NCBI RefSeq assembly: GCF_003201775.1
Contig: NZ_QJJZ01000021.1
Location: 1-64,000, forward strand
Length of the DNA: 64,000 nt
Source: Arenibacter sp. ARW7G5Y1
GTDB lineage: Bacteria; Bacteroidota; Bacteroidia; Flavobacteriales; Flavobacteriaceae
Direction: 5' to 3'
Position numbers and translations under genes: made by a program. Below are positions 25,922 through 33,039 of this stretch, one piece after another; position 1 is the first letter of the stretch, and each line of letters starts with the position of its first letter. Below the pieces are notes generated by a model. It did no database searches, was not told the DNA's origin, and worked only from the letters and a program-made list of their open reading frames with translations.

Positions 25922-26823
25922 ATTTTCGAAATATTTTATTGATAATTATAATACTGCCATTATCACTCGTATCACAAGATAAAAAGAGCGATTTTAAAAT
26001 AATAACCTATAATATTTGGAATGGCTATGATTGGGGCAAGGATCAGGATAGAAGGGAGAAGGTGCAGCAGTGGATAGGAGTACAATCTCCAGATGTTGTT
26101 GCCCTACAGGAATTGTGTGCCTACACTCCGGAAAAGTTAATGGATGATGCCAAGGCATGGGGTCATGACTATTCCATATTGTTAAAAACTACCGGTTATT
26201 CGGTTGGTTTAACCTCCAAATATCCAATTGCTATTAAGGAAAAAATAATGGATGGTATGCACCATGGGGCATTGCACTGCCATATAAATGGAATCGATTT
26301 TTTGGTAATTCATCTCCATCCCGGCAGCATTGAGAGAAGACGGGAGGAGGCCACTATACTATCAAGGAAATTGGAAGAAATTAATAAATCCAATTCTAAA
26401 TTTATCGTTTTGGGTGATTTTAACGCCCATTCTCCCTTTGATGCCGATCTGTACGATCCCAATGGTAATTTATTACAGGGATTACGAGAATCCAATGCTG
26501 GAAAAGGCTTGAAGGGGAATATTGAAAATGGCAGTTTTGATTATGCCGTAATGTCCAAGTTCCTGTCGATCCCTCTGTTTGACGTGGTACAAAAATTTAC
26601 AAAAGGAATCAATGGGAGGGGCAGTTTTCCCGGACAGGTTTTGGGAGATATAAATGGGGAAACCAAGGAAGAATTGACTTCACGTTTGCAACGTATAGAC
26701 TATATTTTGGTTTCACCCGAAATATCCCAGAAACTTTTGGATGCTAAAGTCCACAATGGACCGGAAAACTGGTTTTTGTCCGATCATTATCCTGTAAGTG
26801 CCAAATTTCGTCTAAAAGATTGA
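25918..26823 (+). CDS. Secreted endonuclease/exonuclease/phosphatase (EEP) family hydrolase
   Basis: 301 residues with a signal peptide (LSLVSQ). EEP motifs are in order: ITYNIWNG, VALQEL (metal-binding Glu), IHLHPGSIERR, LGDFNAHSP (Asp and Asn), and the C-terminal IDYILVS and LSDHYPVSA (catalytic Asp-His). The family covers DNases, sphingomyelinases and inositol-polyphosphate phosphatases. An exported member in a sugar locus could hydrolyse a phosphodiester on the polymer, but the substrate is unknown. The start overlaps the broken glycosidase stop by four bases, so its expression may depend on translation of that damaged frame. Confidence 0.82.
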   Translation: MNFRNILLIIIILPLSLVSQDKKSDFKIITYNIWNGYDWGKDQDRREKVQQWIGVQSPDVVALQELCAYTPEKLMDDAKAWGHDYSILLKTTGYSVGLTSKYPIAIKEKIMDGMHHGALHCHINGIDFLVIHLHPGSIERRREEATILSRKLEEINKSNSKFIVLGDFNAHSPFDADLYDPNGNLLQGLRESNAGKGLKGNIENGSFDYAVMSKFLSIPLFDVVQKFTKGINGRGSFPGQVLGDINGETKEELTSRLQRIDYILVSPEISQKLLDAKVHNGPENWFLSDHYPVSAKFRLKD

Positions 26824-26967
26824 TTGGTAGGTTTTTCTGAGCAAAAATCAATGCCTAAAAATTTTAGGATGCAATTTACAATTCGTAATTTGCAATCTCT
26901 ACAAAAGTTGGATGATTTCTCTCCCCAAGAAGGAATTGCTAAAGTTTTATTTAAAAGTTATTTAATC

Positions 26968-28248
26968 ATGTCGGTTTTGGAAAAATTATCTTCTAAAGAT
27001 GCCATTGCACTGGAGGAAAAATTCGGAGCGCACAACTATCATCCACTACCTGTGGTTTTAACCAGGGGAGAGGGAGTTTTTGTTTGGGATGTTGAAGGAA
27101 AAAGATATTACGACTTTTTATCAGCATATTCAGCAGTAAACCAGGGGCATTGTCACCCTAAAATTGTCAATGCTATGATAAATCAGGCCAAAACGCTGAC
27201 ATTGACTTCCAGGGCCTTTTACAATGATATGCTCGGGAAATTTGAGAAGTTGGCCGCCCAAACATTTGGCTACCATAAATTACTGCCCATGAACACAGGG
27301 GCCGAGGCAGTGGAGACAGCTCTTAAAATTTGTAGGAAATGGGCCTACGAGAAAAAGGGAGTTCCAGAAAACCAGGCTCAAATAATTGTTTGCGAGAATA
27401 ATTTTCACGGACGAACAACTACTATCATTTCATTTTCCAATGATCCTATTGCCCGCAAAAATTATGGTCCCTATACAGAAGGCTTTATTAAGATAGAATA
27501 CGATAATATAAGGGCTCTAAAGGAAGTTTTGGAGAGCGATAGGAATATTGCGGGATTCCTAGTGGAGCCCATACAGGGAGAGGCTGGGGTATATGTGCCT
27601 TCTGAAGACTATTTGGTCAAGGCGCGTGAGCTGTGCACAAAGCACAATGTCCTTTTTATTGCCGATGAGGTGCAGACGGGAATAGCCCGCACGGGGAAAC
27701 TATTGGCTAGCTGTGGCAATTGCAATTGTCCTGATAGGCACTGCAGTGGGACGCCTGAGGTAAAACCGGATATATTAATTTTGGGGAAGGCACTGTCAGG
27801 AGGGGCCTATCCAATCTCTGGAGTGCTGGCCAATGACGAAATCATGGAGGTAATAAAGCCCGGTAGCCATGGGAGTACTTTTGGCGGTAACCCAGTGGCT
27901 GCAGCAGTGGGTATAGCCGCTTTAGAGGTAGTCCAAGAAGAAAGGCTTGCTGAAAACGCTTATCAATTGGGAGTGCTGTTCAGGGAAGAACTCAATAAGT
28001 TTATACCCACTTGTAATATTGTAAAGGCCGTAAGGGGGAAAGGCTTATTAAATGCCATATTGATAAACGACTCCGAAGACAGCTCAACGGCTTGGGATAT
28101 TTGCTTGGCATTAAGGGATAATGGTCTCCTGGCCAAACCAACTCACGGAAATATTATCAGGTTCGCCCCGCCTTTGGTAATGAATAAGGAACAGCTATTG
28201 GACTGTGTTGGGATTATAACGAAGACACTAATGCAGTTTGAGAAATAA
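26968..28248 (+). CDS. rocD: Ornithine--oxo-acid aminotransferase
   Basis: 426 residues from the ATG at 26968 (MSVLEKLSSKDAIALEEK). The in-frame extension back to 26824 directly abuts the EEP stop and is not conserved-looking. Class III aminotransferase motifs are clear: NTGAEAVETALK, FHGRTT, DEVQTGIARTGK and the PLP-lysine segment LGKALSGGAYPIS. It should interconvert ornithine and glutamate-5-semialdehyde. An insertion with four cysteines (CGNCNCPDRHC, codons 27712-27744) sits right after the DEVQTG motif. It looks like housekeeping rather than a part of the glycan locus. Confidence 0.9.
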   Translation: MSVLEKLSSKDAIALEEKFGAHNYHPLPVVLTRGEGVFVWDVEGKRYYDFLSAYSAVNQGHCHPKIVNAMINQAKTLTLTSRAFYNDMLGKFEKLAAQTFGYHKLLPMNTGAEAVETALKICRKWAYEKKGVPENQAQIIVCENNFHGRTTTIISFSNDPIARKNYGPYTEGFIKIEYDNIRALKEVLESDRNIAGFLVEPIQGEAGVYVPSEDYLVKARELCTKHNVLFIADEVQTGIARTGKLLASCGNCNCPDRHCSGTPEVKPDILILGKALSGGAYPISGVLANDEIMEVIKPGSHGSTFGGNPVAAAVGIAALEVVQEERLAENAYQLGVLFREELNKFIPTCNIVKAVRGKGLLNAILINDSEDSSTAWDICLALRDNGLLAKPTHGNIIRFAPPLVMNKEQLLDCVGIITKTLMQFEK

Positions 28249-28262
28249 TTTTCCTCTCGATG

Positions 28263-28278
28263 AACGGGATGACCCGTT
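28263..28278 (+). terminator. Possible terminator after the aminotransferase gene
   Basis: AACGGG-ATGA-CCCGTT forms a 6-bp stem, followed by an AT-rich stretch and a six-T run at about 28294. It is weak but is the only candidate before the convergent gene. Confidence 0.35.
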
Positions 28279-28298
28279 ATTTATTTCATAGCGGTTTT

Positions 28299-28712
28299 TT
28301 ATTCTGGTGCCAAAAGGGTAAAAGGATAAAGATTGATATTCCTTAAAATGGTAAACAGGGCAATTATTATTATCAACACTATAGGCGTTTTGGGGTGATA
28401 GATTAAATCTGGTAAGCTTTCTTTTCCGTGTATGGGGACATAATTACGCACCCAATGGTAGGCAATCAATAAAAAAGCAGGGATAAAAAGTAGGTTGTGT
28501 TTGGCTACACCAATGATATCCAAGTGGAGTAAATCGTGTAACGCCCTCTGACTCCCACATCCTGTACAGTAATAGCCTGTGGCAGTAAAAAATGGACATT
28601 GGGGAAAGTGGTTGGAATTACTTGGGTTGTTGAAAAAATAAAGGAGTAGTATTCCAAAGAAAACCACTCCCATTATAATGGCTACTGCTATTTTATTTCT
28701 TCTAGAAATCAC
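28299..28712 (-). CDS. DUF2752 membrane protein
   Basis: About 137 residues from the GTG at 28712, or 152 from the ATG at 28757; the latter overlaps the CD225-like gene by 56 bases, so I prefer the former. The DUF2752 signature is seen: CPFFTATGYYCTGCGSQRALHDLLHLD, here shown by CPF, CTGCGSQRA and the LLHLD end. Three to four hydrophobic helices surround it. The Cys pair CxGC is the invariant part of the family. The function is unknown. It is the last gene of a four-gene minus-strand cluster that also has another DUF2752 protein. Confidence 0.78.
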   Translation of the reverse strand: MISRRNKIAVAIIMGVVFFGILLLYFFNNPSNSNHFPQCPFFTATGYYCTGCGSQRALHDLLHLDIIGVAKHNLLFIPAFLLIAYHWVRNYVPIHGKESLPDLIYHPKTPIVLIIIIALFTILRNINLYPFTLLAPE

Positions 28713-28986
28713 CTGCGCCCATAAATGCACCAAAGATTGCCAAGCCAAAAAATGCAATATATATAAGCCAAAATAGGCCCGCTATTGCAATACCTACAAT
28801 GGCCCATGTTTTAGCATTTTTGGAAGCTCTTTCGGCCTGTTCATAATTGCCTAGTGCATAGGCTTCATTTACTTTGGCAGCATTCACAATACTCACTATA
28901 CCTGGTATCAGGCAACAGAATACCGTACTGATAATAGCTAAAACCAAATAGTTGCTCGGTTTGGGATGGGTTTGGTTGTTTTCCAT
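28702..28986 (-). CDS. CD225/dispanin-like small membrane protein
   Basis: 94 residues from the ATG at 28986 (MENNQTHPKPSNYLV); a TTG four codons earlier is also possible. The first hydrophobic segment runs into STVFCCLIPGIVSIVNAAKVNEAYALGNYEQAERAS, matching the CD225 pattern (Cys-Cys, then xxSxVxAxKV, then the AxxAS motif). A second membrane helix follows. Bacterial CD225 proteins often sit beside DUF2752 and DUF4190-type genes, as here. The biochemical role is unknown. Confidence 0.8.
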   Translation of the reverse strand: MENNQTHPKPSNYLVLAIISTVFCCLIPGIVSIVNAAKVNEAYALGNYEQAERASKNAKTWAIVGIAIAGLFWLIYIAFFGLAIFGAFMGAGDF

Positions 28987-29023
28987 AAAGATGATCAATT
29001 AAATTGTTGGCTGATAATAAAAT

Positions 29024-29362
29024 TTATTGAAGGTTTTGAAAATAATCTTCCATTCTTTCCCTCATAAGTTCTTCGTTCTGTAATGCATCCCAACCAATAA
29101 CAGAGATGATCCAAAGGAAGAAGAAGATTACTAGAATATTAAGAACGATACCTATGATCGATAAGGTTTTTCCTAACTTAACATTGTTGTATCCTTCATA
29201 CATACTAGGGTTTACCGCATAGAGGATAGTGGCCTTTTTAGCTAGAATAAGGCCTACGATACCGAAGATCAAACCAATAATACCATAGCAGCAGCAGGTA
29301 ACTATTGAGATAATCCCGAAAACTAATATTAGTGTGGCGTTGGGTAGTTTTTGTTGTTCCAT
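29024..29362 (-). CDS. CCC-motif membrane protein (DUF4190-like)
   Basis: 112 residues with a short polar N-terminus (MEQQKLPNA), a first helix ending in three consecutive cysteines (ISIVTCCCYGIIGLIFGIVGL) and a second helix (LSIIGIVLNILVIFFFLW). The tail is acidic and charged. Layout parallels the CD225-like neighbour: two helices joined by a loop with ATILYAVNPSMYEGYNN. The gene lies 37 bases upstream of the CD225-like gene and 9 bases downstream of a DUF2752 gene. It probably belongs to the same membrane assembly, by context only. Confidence 0.72.
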   Translation of the reverse strand: MEQQKLPNATLILVFGIISIVTCCCYGIIGLIFGIVGLILAKKATILYAVNPSMYEGYNNVKLGKTLSIIGIVLNILVIFFFLWIISVIGWDALQNEELMRERMEDYFQNLQ

Positions 29363-29371
29363 AATTCTTTT

Positions 29372-29674
29372 TTAATGTATTAGATGAACCATTTTGTAAA
29401 TGTAATTTACAATGACGATTCCAGCGTTTAGGTATAAAAGATAGATTTTGATCTTGAAGGAATTTTTTATGTCGAACAGTAGAGAGGCACCAACAAAACC
29501 CACTAGAAATATGAGGGTATATATAGCGGGATATATCTTTAAGGCCTCAATAAAGTTACCATCCAAAAGATAGGAAATAGACCGTTGAATTCCGCAACCG
29601 GGACACTCAATGCCGAATATCTGCTTGTTCATGCAAGGGAGCATATAATTTTCCAGTTCCAAGAGAATTGCCAT
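29372..29674 (-). CDS. DUF2752 membrane protein, short form
   Basis: 100 residues. The DUF2752 core is present near the start (FGIECPGCGIQRSISYLLDGNFIEAL), with the C-P-G-C-G-x-Q-R motif, followed by two hydrophobic helices. It is first in the minus-strand cluster DUF2752, CCC-motif, CD225-like, DUF2752. It shares only the motif region with the second DUF2752 protein, so the pair is divergent rather than a recent duplication. The function is unknown. Confidence 0.78.
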   Translation of the reverse strand: MAILLELENYMLPCMNKQIFGIECPGCGIQRSISYLLDGNFIEALKIYPAIYTLIFLVGFVGASLLFDIKNSFKIKIYLLYLNAGIVIVNYIYKMVHLIH

Positions 29675-29721
29675 CAGGGTTATTTAAAGTGCTAATATAA
29701 TTCTTTACCGAAAAATACTAT

Positions 29722-29729
29722 TATTTTTG
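29722..29729 (+). promoter_or_regulatory. TAnnTTTG -7 box close to the start codon
   Basis: TATTTTTG ends four bases before the ATG at 29734, again suggesting a leaderless or nearly leaderless transcript. No convincing -33 TTG is seen. Confidence 0.35.
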
Positions 29730-29733
29730 GGCA

Positions 29734-29931
29734 ATGAAAACAAAACGGACTTTTTATTTGGTGCTGATACTGGTTGGAGCTGTAATTTCCGGGTTGGGAG
29801 ACCAGTATATGGAAGGGGAATATGCGTTGAGCATTGGAATTGTCCTGTTAATGTTTGGTCTGTATAGGACCACGCAGTTGTGGAGTATAGATCAAAATAA
29901 GGATGAGGATAAAGATAAAGAAAAGGACTAA
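29734..29931 (+). CDS. Small two-helix membrane protein, unknown
   Basis: 65 residues. Helices at ~8-22 and ~31-47 are separated by GDQYMEGEYAL. The C-terminus is a charged Lys/Asp/Glu tail (DQNKDEDKDKEKD). Its stop overlaps the start of the Smr-domain gene (TAATG), which indicates translational coupling. I do not recognise the family. Confidence 0.6.
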   Translation: MKTKRTFYLVLILVGAVISGLGDQYMEGEYALSIGIVLLMFGLYRTTQLWSIDQNKDEDKDKEKD

Positions 29932-30479
29932 TGGATTTTAAGGTAGGAGATCAAGTTGAGGCCATCGATGATATTGTTCAAGGAGTTGTGGTAAAAGTAA
30001 ATGGTGGGCAAATTACGGTAGAAAGTAACGATGGGTTCTTGTTAACATATACAGCAGCTGAATTATTGAAAGTTTCCAGTTCCAATGCTATTAAAGTGTC
30101 AAATTTTGAGGTGGCTAAAATAAAGGCAGAGAAGGAAGTGCCAAAGAACCGACATAGTAAGAAGTTAAAGGCCAAGGAGCGATTTTCTCCGCAGATGGAG
30201 GTGGATCTGCATATAGATAAGCTAACACCTTCCACAAAGGGAATGACCAATTTTGAAATGCTTAATATACAACTTGATACGGCCAAACGCCAATTGGATT
30301 TTGCTATTCGCAAAAAGATTCAAAAGGTAGTATTTATACACGGGGTAGGGGAAGGTATTTTAAAGGAAGAGCTATATTTCCTTTTTAAGCGGTACGAAAA
30401 TGCAAAGTTTTATGATGCGGATTACCAGAAATACGGTATGGGGGCTACGGAAGTATATTTTTTCCAGAATACCCCATAA
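29931..30479 (+). CDS. Smr-domain (MutS2 C-terminal-like) protein
   Basis: 182 residues. The N-terminal ~50 residues look like a small beta-barrel (KVGDQVEAIDDIVQGVVVKV...). A basic linker (RHSKKLKAKERF) leads to an Smr domain at ~85-180 with VDLHIDKL in place of the usual LDLHG, and the signature VVFIHGVGEGILKEEL. Smr domains nick or bind branched DNA or RNA. This stand-alone form is common in Bacteroidota. The start codon overlaps the stop of the small membrane-protein gene. Confidence 0.8.
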   Translation: MDFKVGDQVEAIDDIVQGVVVKVNGGQITVESNDGFLLTYTAAELLKVSSSNAIKVSNFEVAKIKAEKEVPKNRHSKKLKAKERFSPQMEVDLHIDKLTPSTKGMTNFEMLNIQLDTAKRQLDFAIRKKIQKVVFIHGVGEGILKEELYFLFKRYENAKFYDADYQKYGMGATEVYFFQNTP

Positions 30480-30989
30480 TCAATTGGTTGTTACAGTTCC
30501 AAAATCGTTGATGCTTAAATCCGTTATCCGCTGATTGTTGGAAGCATTGATAAAAGTAATCCCACTTAGTCTTATGGTATGTTCATAAGTAGTGGTATCA
30601 CCATCAACTACAGCTGTGGTGGTTATAAGTACCGAACCGCTCTCGGCTTCAATTTCTTCTACCACCGTAGGTTCCGTTGCAGGGATGAGATTGCAAAAAT
30701 AGGTACTGGTAACATCGTCGGAAAAATCACGGTAGGTGAGGGTGGTACTAGAAGAAATAGGATATTCAACTTCGCCGTCCGATGCTACATTTTTAAGTGT
30801 TCCACTTGCTAAAGTGAGTATTAAAGCTTCGTTACCGTTAATTTTAAAGAATAATGTGGTATTGGTCGATACTGTTGTGTCACAGTAGTCAATGGCAATA
30901 TCGTCAAAGTCTATGGTCTCTATGGTTAAATCCCCATCATCGCATGAACAAAGGGCCAAACACAGGAGGAAAGTCAAATAATTTTTCAT
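30480..30989 (-). CDS. Hypothetical lipoprotein
   Basis: 169 residues with a lipobox (LALCSC, lipidated Cys16) followed by DDGD, an acidic +2 region typical of exported flavobacterial lipoproteins. The remainder is Thr/Ser-rich, acidic and beta-rich with two further Cys (DYCDTT, YFCNL) that could form a disulfide. The stop directly abuts the end of the convergent Smr gene (30479/30480). I do not recognise a family. Confidence 0.65.
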   Translation of the reverse strand: MKNYLTFLLCLALCSCDDGDLTIETIDFDDIAIDYCDTTVSTNTTLFFKINGNEALILTLASGTLKNVASDGEVEYPISSSTTLTYRDFSDDVTSTYFCNLIPATEPTVVEEIEAESGSVLITTTAVVDGDTTTYEHTIRLSGITFINASNNQRITDLSINDFGTVTTN

Positions 30990-31067
30990 GCCTCAAATTT
31001 AATCGAAATATAGGTTATAATCCTATAGGTTTATGAGCATTTTACAGGAAATTAACTTTATTTCAAG

Positions 31068-31104
31068 TAATTTTGGCAAACTTTTCCAGAGTTGGAAAGT
31101 TTTT
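31068..31104 (+). promoter_or_regulatory. -7 box and leader hairpin of the cysteine desulfurase gene
   Basis: TAATTTTG at 31068-31075 matches the -7 consensus. It is followed at once by a hairpin, 31079-31088 with 31093-31101 (9 pairs, one bulge), and a run of five T. This could be an attenuator or simply a stable leader stem. Confidence 0.35.
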
Positions 31105-31123
31105 AATTTGATTTATTTTTTTA

Positions 31124-32272
31124 ATGAAAAAGGTTTATTTGGATAGTGCCGCTACCACTCAGGTTAGACCGGAAGTCATCTCTAAAATGCAAGATGCCCT
31201 GGCAAGTTGCTATGGTAATCCATCTTCTTCCCATGGTTTTGGGAGAACAGCTAAAACGGCTATTGAAAAAGCAAGAAAAACCATCGCTAAGTATTTAAAC
31301 GCACACCCATCGGAGATAATCTTTACTTCGGGCGGTACCGAGGCGGACAATATGATACTTAGGTGCAGTGTTCGGGATCTTGGAATAGAAACCTTGATTA
31401 CTTCCAAGATAGAACATCATGCGGTATTGCATACGGCCGAGGCGCTCGCTAGGGAATATGGTATTGAACTATTGTTTGTGGATTTGGATGGAAATGGTAA
31501 TCCAGATCTTGCCCATTTGGAGTCGCTGCTGAAAAGGGATGACAGTAAGAAAATGGTTAGCCTAATGCACGTGAACAATGAAATAGGAAACATATTGGAT
31601 ATATTGGCCGTTGGAAAACTATGTCTGGAACACAATGCCTTATTTCATTCGGATACGGTGCAGTCCATAGGACATTTCCCATGGGATGTGCAGAAAACCA
31701 ATGCCCACTTTTTAACTGCTGCAGCCCATAAATTTCATGGCCCCAAGGGGGTCGGATTCGCTTATATTAAAAGAAACACTGGTCTGCAACCCTTGATTTT
31801 TGGAGGATCTCAAGAACGCGGTTTTAGGGCGGGAACCGAACCATATCATAATATAGTAGGCTTGGAAGAAGCCTTTATAGCGGCTTACGACCACTTGGAA
31901 GAGGAAAGTGATTATGTGTTGGAGCTAAAAAGATATTTTATAGAAAAATTAACCAAAGCCATTCCCGATGTAGCCTTTAATGGACTTTCCGGGGATCTGG
32001 AGGGCGGTACCTATACCTTGGTGAACGTGCGCCTACCTTTTGATTCTGAAAAGGCATTGCTGTTATTGTTTCATTTGGATCTTAAGGGAATTGCCTGTTC
32101 CAAGGGCAGTGCATGCCAGTCCGGTAGTGACTTGGGTTCGCACGTGCTTGCGGAAATTCTTTCTCCTGAGGACTTGGAAAAACCTTCCTTGCGTTTTTCG
32201 TTCTCAAAATACAATACCAAAGAGGAGTTGGATTACGTTGTTGAGGTGTTAAAGGAATACGGTTCCAATTAG
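31124..32272 (+). CDS. Cysteine desulfurase (NifS/IscS-like)
   Basis: 382 residues. PLP-binding motifs are seen: LDSAATTQVRPEV, FTSGGTEADN, the HSDTVQS strand and the Schiff-base Lys203 in AAHKFHGPKG. The sulfur-carrying Cys331 is in CSKGSACQSGS, on the short loop of the IscS/NifS group. It would supply sulfur for Fe-S clusters or tRNA thiolation. No isc or suf partner genes are beside it. The convergent downstream gene overlaps by four bases. Confidence 0.9.
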   Translation: MKKVYLDSAATTQVRPEVISKMQDALASCYGNPSSSHGFGRTAKTAIEKARKTIAKYLNAHPSEIIFTSGGTEADNMILRCSVRDLGIETLITSKIEHHAVLHTAEALAREYGIELLFVDLDGNGNPDLAHLESLLKRDDSKKMVSLMHVNNEIGNILDILAVGKLCLEHNALFHSDTVQSIGHFPWDVQKTNAHFLTAAAHKFHGPKGVGFAYIKRNTGLQPLIFGGSQERGFRAGTEPYHNIVGLEEAFIAAYDHLEEESDYVLELKRYFIEKLTKAIPDVAFNGLSGDLEGGTYTLVNVRLPFDSEKALLLLFHLDLKGIACSKGSACQSGSDLGSHVLAEILSPEDLEKPSLRFSFSKYNTKEELDYVVEVLKEYGSN

Positions 32273-32922
32273 CTCTTTTTGCGATCTCTAGGGCGTTCCC
32301 TGTCATAAGGGAATTTTCTGGAAGCCAATTTCATCATGAGATCGATGAGGTCTGTAGTGTTTTTTCCAGATTTCTTATTGATTTGCTTTTCGTATTTCCA
32401 AAGCAATTTGCCGGTTATACCGTCACTTATTTTTACGCCTATTCGCCCATAATTGGAATCACCGTTAATATAATCAAGAAGGCTAAATTCTGTAGGGACA
32501 CCTTTGGATAGAAGTACATTTAGGTCCAATGTGCCGCTTATGATACCATTCACCCCTAAAATTTGTGCTAGTTCCTTTACGCTGTAAACATCGATATTGT
32601 CATATGAAATACCATTTTGTTTTAAGATGGCATTGGTGTTTTTAATATTCTGGAACTCTACGGAAAATTTCTTTTTCTTTTTTCTTTTGGAAAAATAGGT
32701 TTCCAAGGCATCCTGTACCGCGTAGCCCTCCTTTTGTTCCAAATCTTTTAACTCCTTACTTGATATTTCATCCTTCAATTCCAGGTTGGTCAGGAATGGG
32801 ATAATGGCCAAATTATTATGATCTTGGCTCAATTCGTCAAATTTTTCACTTGTATAAATGTTCTTTTGGGCGGACACACCTAGGCTAAGTAGGGTGAATA
32901 TTATTATAGCAATATTTTTCAT
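32269..32922 (-). CDS. Secreted protein with CsgG-like features, unknown
   Basis: 217 residues with a signal peptide (LLSLGVSAQ). The central part reads VKELAQILGVNGIISGTLDLN and later VKISDGITGKLLWKYEK, the pattern of CsgG/GNA1162-type folds (a helix, then GVDGVVxGxL, then DxxTGxLLW). A highly basic patch (KRKKKKK) and a basic C-terminus (RERPRDRKKS) are present. No lipobox is seen, unlike classical CsgG. I would call it a periplasmic protein of unknown role. Confidence 0.6.
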   Translation of the reverse strand: MKNIAIIIFTLLSLGVSAQKNIYTSEKFDELSQDHNNLAIIPFLTNLELKDEISSKELKDLEQKEGYAVQDALETYFSKRKKKKKFSVEFQNIKNTNAILKQNGISYDNIDVYSVKELAQILGVNGIISGTLDLNVLLSKGVPTEFSLLDYINGDSNYGRIGVKISDGITGKLLWKYEKQINKKSGKNTTDLIDLMMKLASRKFPYDRERPRDRKKS

Positions 32923-33039
32923 CTATAGCAATTTGTTCTTTTTGGACTGCACACAATTATGATTTATCTATGGGCGGGCCTTAACAGGCTTAACACCCAA
33001 TGTGCTTGTCGATGTTGTCATTAAAATTTATATTCTGTA

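Noticed and set aside
26824-26967. N-terminal extension of the ornithine aminotransferase
   Set aside because: The 48 added codons begin directly after the EEP stop and do not resemble the family N-terminus, whereas the ATG at 26968 starts a normal one.
28712-28757. ATG start at 28757 for the DUF2752 protein
   Set aside because: It would overlap the CD225-like gene by 56 bases; the GTG at 28712 overlaps by only 11 and leaves the membrane region intact. The matter is not settled.
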